Below are positions 32,681 to 40,302 of a DNA stretch of 64,000 nt, piece after piece. The stretch lies in assembly GCF_000626675.1 (NCBI RefSeq), contig NZ_CP006842.1, positions 124,001-188,000 of the forward strand, written 5' to 3'. A model generated the notes under the pieces. That model was not told the DNA's origin and ran no database searches. It was given only the letters and a program-made list of their open reading frames with translations. Source of the DNA: Corynebacterium glyciniphilum AJ 3170. GTDB lineage: Bacteria; Actinomycetota; Actinomycetes; Mycobacteriales; Mycobacteriaceae. The position numbers and the translations under genes were made by a program. Position 1 is the first letter of the stretch; every line of letters begins with the position of its first letter.

Positions 32681-33489
32681 TGCGAGATCCTTCCGGAGAG
32701 CGCCAGGGTGAGGCGCCGGGGAGCCAGTCGCGCGATGGCGGCGACGACGGCATTTCTGCGTCCGGAGACGATGCTGGGACGCGGATTCTTTCGGTCGAGT
32801 TCCTGTAATGCCAGGGAGACGACCTGGTCGGCGGTCTGGAAGCTACCGACAGCAGCGTCGGTGCCCCCGCCGAGAACATCGAAGAACTCCGTCTTTGTCG
32901 GTCCTGGGCTTAGCGCGAGGACCCGCAGCGGAGACGTTTTCGTCTCATAGGCGAGTGCTTCAGTGAGAGAGAGGACGTACGCTTTCGTCGCGCCATAGGC
33001 GGCCATGCCCGGGGTGGGTTGGTAGGCGGCGGTACTGGCGATGTTGAGCAGGACGCCCGGCCCGCCGCTGCGCCGTGAACGTTCCACCAGCTGAGGCAGC
33101 AGCAGGCGTGTGAGGTCGGTGAGCAGACCGACGTTGAGGTCGATCATCCCGGAGAGACGCCCGGGCTCCTCGTCGGCGAACTGTCCTCCCATGCCGAAGC
33201 CGGCGTTATTGATCAGTGAATCGACGTGAAGGCCGCGCTCGTCCAATGTCTCCACCAGTGAGGCGGCGGCGTCCGGGACTCCGAGGTCGGCGGTGACCAC
33301 GGTGGTGGAGACGCCGTGGTTCTGCTCGAGCCGGTCGGCGAGGTCGGTCAGACGATCCTCGCGCCGGGCGACGAGCACCAGGTCGGCGCCGCGGGCAGCG
33401 AACTGGGAGGCGAACTCCGCCCCCAGGCCGGAACTCGCCCCGGTGATCAGGACCGTCGTCCCCGCGTAGTTCAGGGGATCATGCGCCAC
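32677..33489 (-). CDS. Short-chain dehydrogenase/reductase
   Basis: The GTG at 33489, 2 bp after the aldehyde dehydrogenase stop, gives 270 residues. The longer upstream reading is rejected because it overlaps that gene in a poor frame. Features are TGASSGLGAEFA (cofactor loop), NNAGFG, a catalytic Ser in LLNIASTAAY and YGATK with the Tyr-x3-Lys pair. It belongs to the classical SDR group with SGLGAEFA, often NADP-dependent. Tight coupling on both sides puts it in the same pathway as its neighbours. Confidence 0.9.
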   Translation of the reverse strand: MAHDPLNYAGTTVLITGASSGLGAEFASQFAARGADLVLVARREDRLTDLADRLEQNHGVSTTVVTADLGVPDAAASLVETLDERGLHVDSLINNAGFGMGGQFADEEPGRLSGMIDLNVGLLTDLTRLLLPQLVERSRRSGGPGVLLNIASTAAYQPTPGMAAYGATKAYVLSLTEALAYETKTSPLRVLALSPGPTKTEFFDVLGGGTDAAVGSFQTADQVVSLALQELDRKNPRPSIVSGRRNAVVAAIARLAPRRLTLALSGRISQ

Positions 33490-33491
33490 GG

Positions 33492-35075
33492 TTACTTCAC
33501 CCCCGGGAGCTTCTTGGCCAGGCGCAGAGCACCGGTCATGACTTTCGCGTAGCGTCCGGCATCCAACCAGTCCGGTGCACCGACCGGTATCAGGCGCTCT
33601 ACCGCGATGGTCTGGGACTCGGTGTACTTCATGATCCCGTGCTCGCCATGACGACGCCCCACACCGGATGCCTTCATGCCGCCCATCGGGGCGTCGACGG
33701 AGCCCCAGGTGGGGGCGTAGGCGTCGTTGACGTTGACGGTGCCGGCCTCGAGCTGTTCTGCCACCCGACGTCCATGGGTCGGATCGCTGGTCCACACACT
33801 GAAGTTCAGGCCGTACTCGGAGTCGTTGGCCAGGCGGATCGCCTCTTCCTCACTGCTCACACGGTAGAGGGAGACGACAGGGCCGAAAGTCTCGTGGTCG
33901 AAGACTGTCATGTCCTCGGTGACGCCGGTGAGGATCGTCGGTTCATAGAACAGCGGACCGAGATCGGGGCGGGCCTTACCACCCGCGAGGACGGTCGCCC
34001 CCTTGCTCCGGGCATCCTCCACGTGGTCGCTGACGGTTGTGAGCTGCTTCTTGGAGACCAGCGAACCCATGTCCGCGGAATAGTCCAGCTTCGGTGAGAG
34101 CGTCATGTTCTTCGCCGCAGCGGCGAAGCGGGAGGTGAACGAGTCCCACATCGAGTCCGGGACGTAGATCCGTTCGATCGAGATGCACAGTTGACCGGTG
34201 TTGGAGAACGACGCCCTCACCGCGCCCTTGACCGCCTTGTCGATGTCGGCGTCGTCCAGAACGAGCAGGGCGTTCTTGCCGCCGAGTTCCATGGAGTAAT
34301 CGATGAGGTGCTCACCGGCCTGTGCGGCGACGGTGCGGCCGACCGCGGTGGAGCCGGTGAACATCAGGAAGTCGGAGTGCTCGATGATCGGGGTGCCCAA
34401 CTCTGATCCCCGGCCTGTCACGACCTGCACCAGACCTTCCGGCATGCCCGCCTCTTCCAGGAGCTGGACGGCCCACAGGGTGGCGTAGGGGGTCTGCTGG
34501 TCCGGTTTGGTGAGGATCGCGTTGCCCGCGATGATCGCCGGCAGGGAGTCGCTGATCCCCAACGTCAGCGGGTAGTTCCACGGGGAGATCACTCCGACGA
34601 GGCCTTTCGGGTGGTGGACTTCGACCACCTTGGTCAGGGAGAGCTGGACTCCCTGACGACGTTTCGGCTTGAGGTAGTCGGCGGCAGTGTGGGCGTAGTA
34701 GCGGGAGTTCACCGCGACATCCATGATCTCCTCGTAGGCGTGACGGCGCGCTTTGCCGTTCTCTCGCTGAATGAGATCGAGGACTTCGTCCTGGCGTTCC
34801 AGGACGAGGTCGTGGAAGCGCAACAGGACGCCCGCACGCTCTTCGACAGGACGTGCAGCCCAGGCGCGCTGCAGACGGCGGGCGCGCGTCGCGGCAGCGG
34901 CGACGTCCTCTGTGGTGGAGGCGGGAACGGTGCCCATCACCTCGCCGGTCATGGCGTTGGTGATCTCCAGGATGCGGTCGGGGTCGGCGACCTGGACGCG
35001 ATGGGCGAGCCGGTCGAGGAATTCGACGGAGGCGGGGTCGATGCCGGGGAAAGTGGCGGAAGAGGTGCGTGACAT
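33492..35075 (-). CDS. gabD2: Succinate-semialdehyde dehydrogenase-type aldehyde dehydrogenase
   Basis: The ATG at 35075 gives 527 residues. The general base is E263 in MELGGKNALLV, and the nucleophile C297 sits in SNTGQLCISIERIY. The whole sequence is close to what I recall of actinobacterial GabD2 (KARRHAYEEI, SPWNYPLTLGISDS, ARPDLGPLFYEPT). It should oxidise succinate semialdehyde or a similar aldehyde to the acid with NADP. It sits in a TetR-linked catabolic operon rather than with GABA transaminase, so another aldehyde is possible. Confidence 0.85.
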   Translation of the reverse strand: MSRTSSATFPGIDPASVEFLDRLAHRVQVADPDRILEITNAMTGEVMGTVPASTTEDVAAAATRARRLQRAWAARPVEERAGVLLRFHDLVLERQDEVLDLIQRENGKARRHAYEEIMDVAVNSRYYAHTAADYLKPKRRQGVQLSLTKVVEVHHPKGLVGVISPWNYPLTLGISDSLPAIIAGNAILTKPDQQTPYATLWAVQLLEEAGMPEGLVQVVTGRGSELGTPIIEHSDFLMFTGSTAVGRTVAAQAGEHLIDYSMELGGKNALLVLDDADIDKAVKGAVRASFSNTGQLCISIERIYVPDSMWDSFTSRFAAAAKNMTLSPKLDYSADMGSLVSKKQLTTVSDHVEDARSKGATVLAGGKARPDLGPLFYEPTILTGVTEDMTVFDHETFGPVVSLYRVSSEEEAIRLANDSEYGLNFSVWTSDPTHGRRVAEQLEAGTVNVNDAYAPTWGSVDAPMGGMKASGVGRRHGEHGIMKYTESQTIAVERLIPVGAPDWLDAGRYAKVMTGALRLAKKLPGVK

Positions 35076-35109
35076 GGTGTTCGTTCTTTCTCGCGCGGTG
35101 GGGTGGGTG

Positions 35110-36030
35110 TTATCGGCTGGCGACAGAGATCGGGGCGGGCATGTGCAGGGCGATCTGCGATTCGGTGGCGACGTCGAGTTGCATCGGACGGATGAACTCC
35201 AGTGACCGGACGTCGTCGGAGGCACGGCCGGAACCCAGAGTGAGATCGATGTCGCGGGGGAACAGGCTCACCCCACCGGAGAGCACGTTGGTCTGGGTGA
35301 GGGTGGAGTGCCAGTTTTCACCGATCTTCGTGTACGACGTCAACGAGCCGACTTTCTCGCCGCTACGGTAGCGCTTCTGCTTCGGGGTGGATGCGGCGAG
35401 AGAGATGTCGTTGGTGCCGTCGCCGTTGAAGACCTGGGCGGACACGCGCCTGCTGTCGATGTTCACGTCGATGTCGGTCCGCCATTTCGGGAAGCCGTAT
35501 CCGTCGTGGCCGCGTACCTGTGCGATGTCGGTATTGACCGGCAGGGACAGGACGTAGGCGTGGAGATGGTTGTTACCCATCCCGGTAACAAGGTCGGCGA
35601 CGCCGACCTTGCCGTGGCGGGCGGGCCGTACAGCTACACCGACGGCGGCCTCAGTGTAGAAGTCGATGTCGGCGACGTCGTACCGGAAGAACATGACGAA
35701 TCCGAGGGCGATGCCGGGGGCGACTTCCAGTGGGTCGAGTTCGATGGGTAGGCGCGTGCGGGCGGCGCTGGACTTGGCGAGGAAGGCGACCCGGGCGGTG
35801 GAGTTGCGGTAGTAGAAGTTCGGCGTGAGCGTTTCGCCGATGGGGGAGTCGACCCTGGTCTTGGTGAGCGTGCGAAAGAAGTCGACGCTGCTGACCCGCG
35901 GGTCCTCGGCGATGGCGTCGAGGTCAGGGTCCATCCGGTAGCGGTCGTAGAGGCCGCCCTTGGGGACCTCTACGGTCCGGTTCCCGAGGGTGACGGAGAC
36001 GGTGTCGGCGGATGCGGAAGTTGAGGACAT
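35110..36030 (-). CDS. Acetoacetate decarboxylase-like protein
   Basis: The ATG at 36030 with GAAGGGG about 9 nt upstream gives 306 residues. The fold of acetoacetate decarboxylase is suggested by YRMDPDLDAIAEDP, the VGVADLVTGMGNNHLHAYVLSLPV-type core and GHDGYGFPKWRTDIDV. The catalytic lysine cannot be assigned with certainty; one candidate is in FPKWRTD. It is the first gene of the four-gene operon. Family members include decarboxylases and aldolase-dehydratases acting on keto acids. Confidence 0.72.
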   Translation of the reverse strand: MSSTSASADTVSVTLGNRTVEVPKGGLYDRYRMDPDLDAIAEDPRVSSVDFFRTLTKTRVDSPIGETLTPNFYYRNSTARVAFLAKSSAARTRLPIELDPLEVAPGIALGFVMFFRYDVADIDFYTEAAVGVAVRPARHGKVGVADLVTGMGNNHLHAYVLSLPVNTDIAQVRGHDGYGFPKWRTDIDVNIDSRRVSAQVFNGDGTNDISLAASTPKQKRYRSGEKVGSLTSYTKIGENWHSTLTQTNVLSGGVSLFPRDIDLTLGSGRASDDVRSLEFIRPMQLDVATESQIALHMPAPISVASR

Positions 36031-36050
36031 GGGCTGGAGCCCCTTCGTGA

Positions 36051-36103
36051 GTTGACGGTGCTTACATTGTCGAACCGTAGTCCGGGACGTGAGCAGTGTC
36101 AAC
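36051..36103 (-). promoter_or_regulatory. Promoter and large inverted repeat of the decarboxylase-like operon
   Basis: On the minus strand TTGACA (36102-36097), 17-bp spacer, TACGGT (36079-36074). The arms GTTGACGGTGCTTAC (36051-36065) and GTGAGCAGTGTCAAC (36089-36103) are inverted copies matching at 12 of 15 positions; they cover the -35 and the transcription start. Likely operator of the TetR protein encoded just upstream. Confidence 0.6.
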
Positions 36104-36134
36104 ATCTTTGTGCCTTTATTCCTTGTGCGGGCGG

Positions 36135-36839
36135 TCAGTCCAGCGAGAACCGGCGGACTGTGGAGGTGACCCAGCGGTTCAGCAGCTCCGGTCCGTATGC
36201 GCTGAGATCGGTTCCGAGCTGGTTGAATACCTCGGCGCTGATGGTTCCGATCAGACTCGTCCAGACATCGACGCCGGCAGCGAGGAACTGCGGCGACATC
36301 CCTGGCATGCCGAGTTCGGCTGCGGACGCCTGGAGTTTCGCGGCGAAATCAGCGGAGGGTGGGGGAGTCGGCTCTCCGACGGTCCCGTGGGCGAGGATCT
36401 CGAGGAGTGTGGCCATGACTCGTGTATCTGGAGGTGTGGTTTCTTCCGCCGGCGCGGCGTAGCCGGGGACGGGGGTGCCGTAGATCAGCGCCCAGCGCGT
36501 CGGGTTGGTTACGGCCCAGGAGCGGATGCGGTGTGCCAGGGAGCTGAGCAATGCGGACGGCTCGGCACTGGCGGCACTGTCTGTGATGTCGGTATACGGC
36601 GCGGGGGAGGTGGCCTCGGCCAGATCGTTGTATGCATCGACGACGAGCAGGGTCACCAGTTCATCTCGGTTCTTCACGTGGCGATACACCGCTGATGACG
36701 CAACTCCGAGTCCTCGGGCGATTTCGCGTACTGAGAGTTCGCCAGCGCTCCGTGTGGCCAGCTGCTCGCGGCCCAGGCGGAGGATGCCGTCACGCATCTC
36801 GGCACGCGCCTGGGCATGGGTACGACGTGGGTGGTTCAT
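36135..36839 (-). CDS. TetR family transcriptional regulator
   Basis: The ATG at 36839 gives 234 residues. The helix-turn-helix is LSVREIARGLGVASSAVYRHVKNRDELV, and the C-terminal part (SWAVTNPTRWALIYGTPVPGY) fits the TetR_C group often seen near dehydrogenases. It is upstream of and codirectional with the decarboxylase-like operon and divergent from the NAD-dependent epimerase gene. Repeats containing GAGCACTG or GAGCAGTG lie on both sides of it, consistent with control of both neighbours and itself. Confidence 0.87.
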   Translation of the reverse strand: MNHPRRTHAQARAEMRDGILRLGREQLATRSAGELSVREIARGLGVASSAVYRHVKNRDELVTLLVVDAYNDLAEATSPAPYTDITDSAASAEPSALLSSLAHRIRSWAVTNPTRWALIYGTPVPGYAAPAEETTPPDTRVMATLLEILAHGTVGEPTPPPSADFAAKLQASAAELGMPGMSPQFLAAGVDVWTSLIGTISAEVFNQLGTDLSAYGPELLNRWVTSTVRRFSLD

Positions 36840-36882
36840 GCCTGTCGAGTCTTCCACGGGGGCTCGACGTCGACAAGAAAGT

Positions 36883-36957
36883 GAGCACTGCTCTTGATAT
36901 TGACGGAGAAGGCCAGTACCGTCTGGTGAAAATAGAGAGCACTGATCACAATATCGA
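36883..36957. repeat. Direct 21-bp repeat pair between the TetR and epimerase genes
   Basis: Copies at 36883-36903 and 36937-36957 start with GAGCACTG and end with ATATTGA / ATATCGA, differing at a few central positions; the spacing is 54 bp. The first copy contains the near-palindrome GAGCACTGCTC. A related GAGCAGTG lies at 36091. Probable TetR operators. Confidence 0.55.
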
Positions 36958-36966
36958 GGAGGAGTT

Positions 36967-37920
36967 ATGCATTACGTCATCACCGGTGCAGGTCAGATCG
37001 GCAGTCAGCTCGCCCGCGACCTGTTAGATGCCGGCCACAGCGTCACCGTCATTCGTCGCGGTACCCCGGTTGAGGAAGGAGCCCTCCTTCTGCAGGGGGA
37101 TGCGGGAGACCGCGCCCTGTTGCAGCGGGCCGTCGCCGGGCAGGAGGAGGCCGCGTCCGCGATCTTCCACTGCATCCACACGACCTATGACTCAGTGGCA
37201 TGGCGCAGAGAGCTACCCCACCGTGAACAGGCGGTGATGGACGTGGCTGCGGACGCGGGTATCCCGGTCATCTTCCCCGAGTCTGTCTATGCGTTCGGTA
37301 CACGCGCCCAGAACCTCAGTGAGCCGTTGACCACCGGCTCCGTGGCTCCCGCCTCGCCGCTCGGTGAGGTGCGGGCCGAACTCCTCGCCGCCCGGAGGCA
37401 ACACCGTGCCCGGACCATTTCTGTGGTGGCCGCTGACCTCGTCGGCCCGACGGCCGATCCCAGGACCTCTGTTTTTACACTGCTGCTCTTCGGCCCGGCG
37501 CTCTCCTCCCGGATGGCCTGGGTACTGGGCGATCCGGACGTTGAACGGTCGGTGACGACGATCCTGGACCTCACCGCAGCGATGGTCGCCGCCGCTGATG
37601 ATGCGAACGTTCTTGCGGCGGAGGGGGACGCCGTGCTGACGGCACCGTCCACCAGGCCGCTCTCGCAACGGACGATGGCGGCAGACATTGCGGAGACTGT
37701 CGGCGTCCGCCCGCGTCCGGTGCGCAAGACACCCTGGTGGGTGGTGCGGCTGGCGGGATTCTTTTCCGCGACGATGCGGGAACTCCACGGCAACCGGTAT
37801 CTCTGGGACGCGCCGGCGGTCATTCACCCCGGGATCCTGGAAAGCAGATACGGACACACTCCCGCCTCCTGGGACAACGTGCTCCACGGAGTGGCCGGTG
37901 TGGCGACGGTCGCCGACTAG
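36967..37920 (+). CDS. NAD-dependent epimerase/dehydratase family protein
   Basis: A 317-residue atypical SDR. The N-terminal Rossmann loop is VITGAGQIGSQLARDLLDAGH, unlike classical TGxxGFIG, and the middle has VIFPESVYAFGTRAQN in place of a standard Y-x3-K. Similar proteins are NAD(P)-binding reductases of unknown substrate. GAGGAGG lies 4-10 nt before the ATG. It is divergently transcribed from the TetR gene with repeat operators between, so it is probably induced with the TetR regulon. It ends in a 4-bp overlap with a convergent gene. Confidence 0.82.
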   Translation: MHYVITGAGQIGSQLARDLLDAGHSVTVIRRGTPVEEGALLLQGDAGDRALLQRAVAGQEEAASAIFHCIHTTYDSVAWRRELPHREQAVMDVAADAGIPVIFPESVYAFGTRAQNLSEPLTTGSVAPASPLGEVRAELLAARRQHRARTISVVAADLVGPTADPRTSVFTLLLFGPALSSRMAWVLGDPDVERSVTTILDLTAAMVAAADDANVLAAEGDAVLTAPSTRPLSQRTMAADIAETVGVRPRPVRKTPWWVVRLAGFFSATMRELHGNRYLWDAPAVIHPGILESRYGHTPASWDNVLHGVAGVATVAD

Positions 37921-38717
37921 GCGGCACCTCCGTCGGAGATGTCCTTCCAGTCGCCGAGCAGTTCACGGGTGGTGTCCGCCAGGGCGGCCTGGAGCAGGGG
38001 CCCGAAGGAGATCCGGCCGACTCCGGTCCGGGCGGCGTCGGCGAAGCTCATGGATCCCGGGATCGCTCCGGTGCGCGGATGTGCGGTGACGTTCACGGGC
38101 GTCGATACCTCGTCGAGAATGCGTTGCAGGGTCTCGGTGGAGGGGATCAGCACAGGATACAGGGAGTCCGCCCCTGCTTCTTCGAGGAGACGAAGCCGGG
38201 TGAGGGCGTCGTCGAGTTTTGCTTCATCCTCGCCGTCCTTGGTGAAGGCGTCGGTCCGTCCGTTGATGACCAGGTGCACGTCCTGCGCCTCAGCAGAGGC
38301 TCGGACGGCGGCGATGTAGGCGGCATGCTCCTCGGGGCTTCGATAACGGTCCTCGGTGTGGACGGTGTCTTCGATGTTCACGCCGACGGCACCGGCCTCC
38401 AGGACCTTCTGGACGAGTTCGGCGGGCTGCAGTCCGAGGCCTGACTCCACGTCCACCGACACCGGGACGCTCACCGCGGAGGTGATGCGCGCGACGACCT
38501 GGAAATACAGATCAACCGGGGTGTTCTCCCCGTCGGGGTACCCGAGGGAGTCGGCCACGGGGTGCGAGCCCACGGTGAGGCCGTCGAATCCGGCGTCTTC
38601 GGCGAGCCGGGCGCTCCACACGTCCCATACGGTGGGAAGGACGAGGGGTGTGCTGCGGTGATGCAGGTCGAGGAGTAGTTGGGCCTTCTGGCTGAGTTCA
38701 GCGGTGGTGTGCGACAT
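37917..38717 (-). CDS. Isocitrate lyase / PEP mutase family protein
   Basis: A 266-residue TIM-barrel enzyme. LVLPTVWDVWSARLAEDAGF, VDVESGLG, GAVGVNIEDT and VINGRTDAF are typical of the ICL/PEPM superfamily. The catalytic Cys of isocitrate and methylisocitrate lyases (KKCGH) is not present, so it belongs to the large uncharacterised subgroup, possibly oxaloacetate-decarboxylase- or phosphonopyruvate-hydrolase-like. TACCGT lies a few bases before the ATG at 38717, so the mRNA may be leaderless. Confidence 0.83.
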   Translation of the reverse strand: MSHTTAELSQKAQLLLDLHHRSTPLVLPTVWDVWSARLAEDAGFDGLTVGSHPVADSLGYPDGENTPVDLYFQVVARITSAVSVPVSVDVESGLGLQPAELVQKVLEAGAVGVNIEDTVHTEDRYRSPEEHAAYIAAVRASAEAQDVHLVINGRTDAFTKDGEDEAKLDDALTRLRLLEEAGADSLYPVLIPSTETLQRILDEVSTPVNVTAHPRTGAIPGSMSFADAARTGVGRISFGPLLQAALADTTRELLGDWKDISDGGAA

Positions 38718-38806
38718 GACGCCACGGTACGCCGATGTGAGATGCCGGTCGTGTGCGTGAATGGAAGGAGACGTCGCCAGACTCGGAAACCGCCCGCGCC
38801 GCGACG

Positions 38807-39727
38807 TCATTGTCCTTCCTGCCCCGCCAACTGCCCGATCCGGGCACGGAACACGTGGGCCGCTCTGGTCGCCGGGGCATGTAGTGTCGCCGCGATGTCG
38901 GCGCGGGCAGCATCGGTACCTGCGGCCTGCGTCTCCTCCCACTCCCTCTTCGTCCGTTCCGAACGGCGGTGGTTCCGGATCGTAACGATGCCGATTCCGA
39001 TGCCGATGAGTACCGGCACCCACACCTTCGAGTACTCGGCCAGGAACTCCACCCACCACGGCGCGTCCCAACTCGGCAGGGTGATGTCCGGCCAGGGGAT
39101 GGATGGCAGATTGATGGACGGGAGGTTGATGTCCGGCCAGGGGATCGACGGAAGGTTGATCTCCCAGTCGGGAAGGTACGGGGACAGCCACTGCCAGAGT
39201 CGTTGCAACAGGCGGACGACGAGGGGGCCGAGGATGATGACCCCCAGCGCCCAGCCGCCTTTACCGACTCCGCCGAGAAGCGGGTAGAGCCACCGCTTGA
39301 ACGCGGAGCGCTCCATGGCCTGTTGTCGCTTGCCGGCGCGTGAGCCGACGGGGGCGTCGAGGAGGACGGCAGTGTCCCGTATGCGGACGGTGATGCTGCG
39401 TACCCACGTGTCCGCCCAGTTGGACTCGATCTCCAGGAACGGCTTGAGGACGGTTTCCTGGTGGCTGTACTCGCCGGGAGCTGGGCGCTTTTCGGGGTCG
39501 TCGAGTGTCTTCTCCGAGAGATCGATCTTGGTGTTGGTCAGCGACTTCTTCCGGGCGACGACGGTGTCCCCGACCCGGACGAGGAGACGGGGTGAGTCTG
39601 AACTCTGCTTGCCCTCCTTACCCTGCGGGAAGCCCGGGTCCAGCACACGTAACTCATCCTCGGTGCCGGTGGATACCTCAATGCGTCCGAGGGACGGGTG
39701 TATGATGCTCCAGGTCTCTACGGTCAT
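38807..39727 (-). CDS. Membrane protein with internal INLPSIPWPDI repeat
   Basis: The ATG at 39727 with GAGG 9 nt upstream gives 306 residues. Residues 1-140 are soluble and beta-rich. A hydrophobic segment is at about 150-175, then a Pro/Trp-rich linker at 185-220, then a second helix at about 235-250 and a charged alanine-rich C-terminal tail. The linker holds two exact copies of INLPSIPWPDI (190-200 and 205-215) with flanking half-copies. If both helices cross the membrane, the repeat lies in the extracytoplasmic loop. The family is not recognised by name. It is 13 bp downstream of the VOC gene in the same direction. Confidence 0.75.
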   Translation of the reverse strand: MTVETWSIIHPSLGRIEVSTGTEDELRVLDPGFPQGKEGKQSSDSPRLLVRVGDTVVARKKSLTNTKIDLSEKTLDDPEKRPAPGEYSHQETVLKPFLEIESNWADTWVRSITVRIRDTAVLLDAPVGSRAGKRQQAMERSAFKRWLYPLLGGVGKGGWALGVIILGPLVVRLLQRLWQWLSPYLPDWEINLPSIPWPDINLPSINLPSIPWPDITLPSWDAPWWVEFLAEYSKVWVPVLIGIGIGIVTIRNHRRSERTKREWEETQAAGTDAARADIAATLHAPATRAAHVFRARIGQLAGQEGQ

Positions 39728-39740
39728 CGGTGTGCAAGCC

Positions 39741-40175
39741 TCAGTCGAGACAGAACTCATTGCCCTCGACATCCTGCATGACCAGGCAGGACTCATTCAC
39801 GTCGTCAGCGGGGAGCAGCCGTAGACGCCGCGCGCCGAGTGCTTCGAGCCGGGTGGCTTCCGTCTCGAGCGCGGAGACGCGTTCGTCGCCGCGGAGTCCC
39901 GTGCCGACGCGAACGTCGAGGTGCACGCGGTTCTTCACGGTTTTGGGCTCGGGGACGCGATGGAAGAAGAGCCGCGGCCCGACACCTTCAGGATCCTGGC
40001 ACGCCCAGGCGGATCCCTGGTCAGCCTCGGGGAGCGAGGCGTTGAAAGCTTCCCAGGAGTCGAATCCTGACGGGACCGGAGGATCCACATAGCCGAGTGC
40101 CGCCTTCCAGAATTCCGCCACCGTCGTCGGCTCCTGGCAGTCGAAGGTGATCTGCACCTGCCGTGTCGTGTTCAT
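39741..40175 (-). CDS. VOC superfamily (glyoxalase/bleomycin-resistance fold) protein
   Basis: A 144-residue protein with two beta-alpha-beta-beta-beta halves. The first contains VQITFDCQEPTTVAEFWKAALGY, the second KNRVHLDVRVG and VMQDVEGNEFCLD, typical of the VOC group that binds small ligands or metals. Likely metal ligands are the His of HLDV and the Glu of NEFC. The substrate is unknown. It is followed closely by the repeat-containing membrane protein, so the two are cotranscribed. Confidence 0.85.
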   Translation of the reverse strand: MNTTRQVQITFDCQEPTTVAEFWKAALGYVDPPVPSGFDSWEAFNASLPEADQGSAWACQDPEGVGPRLFFHRVPEPKTVKNRVHLDVRVGTGLRGDERVSALETEATRLEALGARRLRLLPADDVNESCLVMQDVEGNEFCLD

Positions 40176-40210
40176 GGTGCCTAGCGTAGCCGTGTGCGTG
40201 CCACTGGGAA

Positions 40211-40272
40211 TGGCAGCTTGCTTAGTTCGATGATGGCAGATTGCCTAGTAAGATCGTGGCAGATTGCCTAGT
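40211..40272 (+). repeat. Three 16-bp direct repeats at 23-bp spacing upstream of the DUF4143 ATPase
   Basis: Copies at 40211-40226 (TGGCAGCTTGCTTAGT), 40234-40249 and 40257-40272 (both TGGCAGATTGCCTAGT) are separated by 7-nt spacers. The latter two contain the palindromic core GGCA-GAT-TGCC. The array ends 30 bp before the ATG at 40303 and must overlap its promoter. Probable operator array for an unidentified regulator, or for the ATPase itself. Confidence 0.75.
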
Positions 40273-40302
40273 GGCGGGAATTTTCCGTGGTAGAGTCCAC
40301 AT

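Noticed and set aside
31676..32950. 424-codon plus frame over the quinone oxidoreductase
   Set aside because: No coherent domains; antisense to a complete MDR enzyme.
29141..36067. Identical 13-mer ACGGTGCTTACAT near both TetR genes (29141 and 36055)
   Set aside because: Repeats of this length are expected by chance several times in 64 kb; only the position is suggestive.
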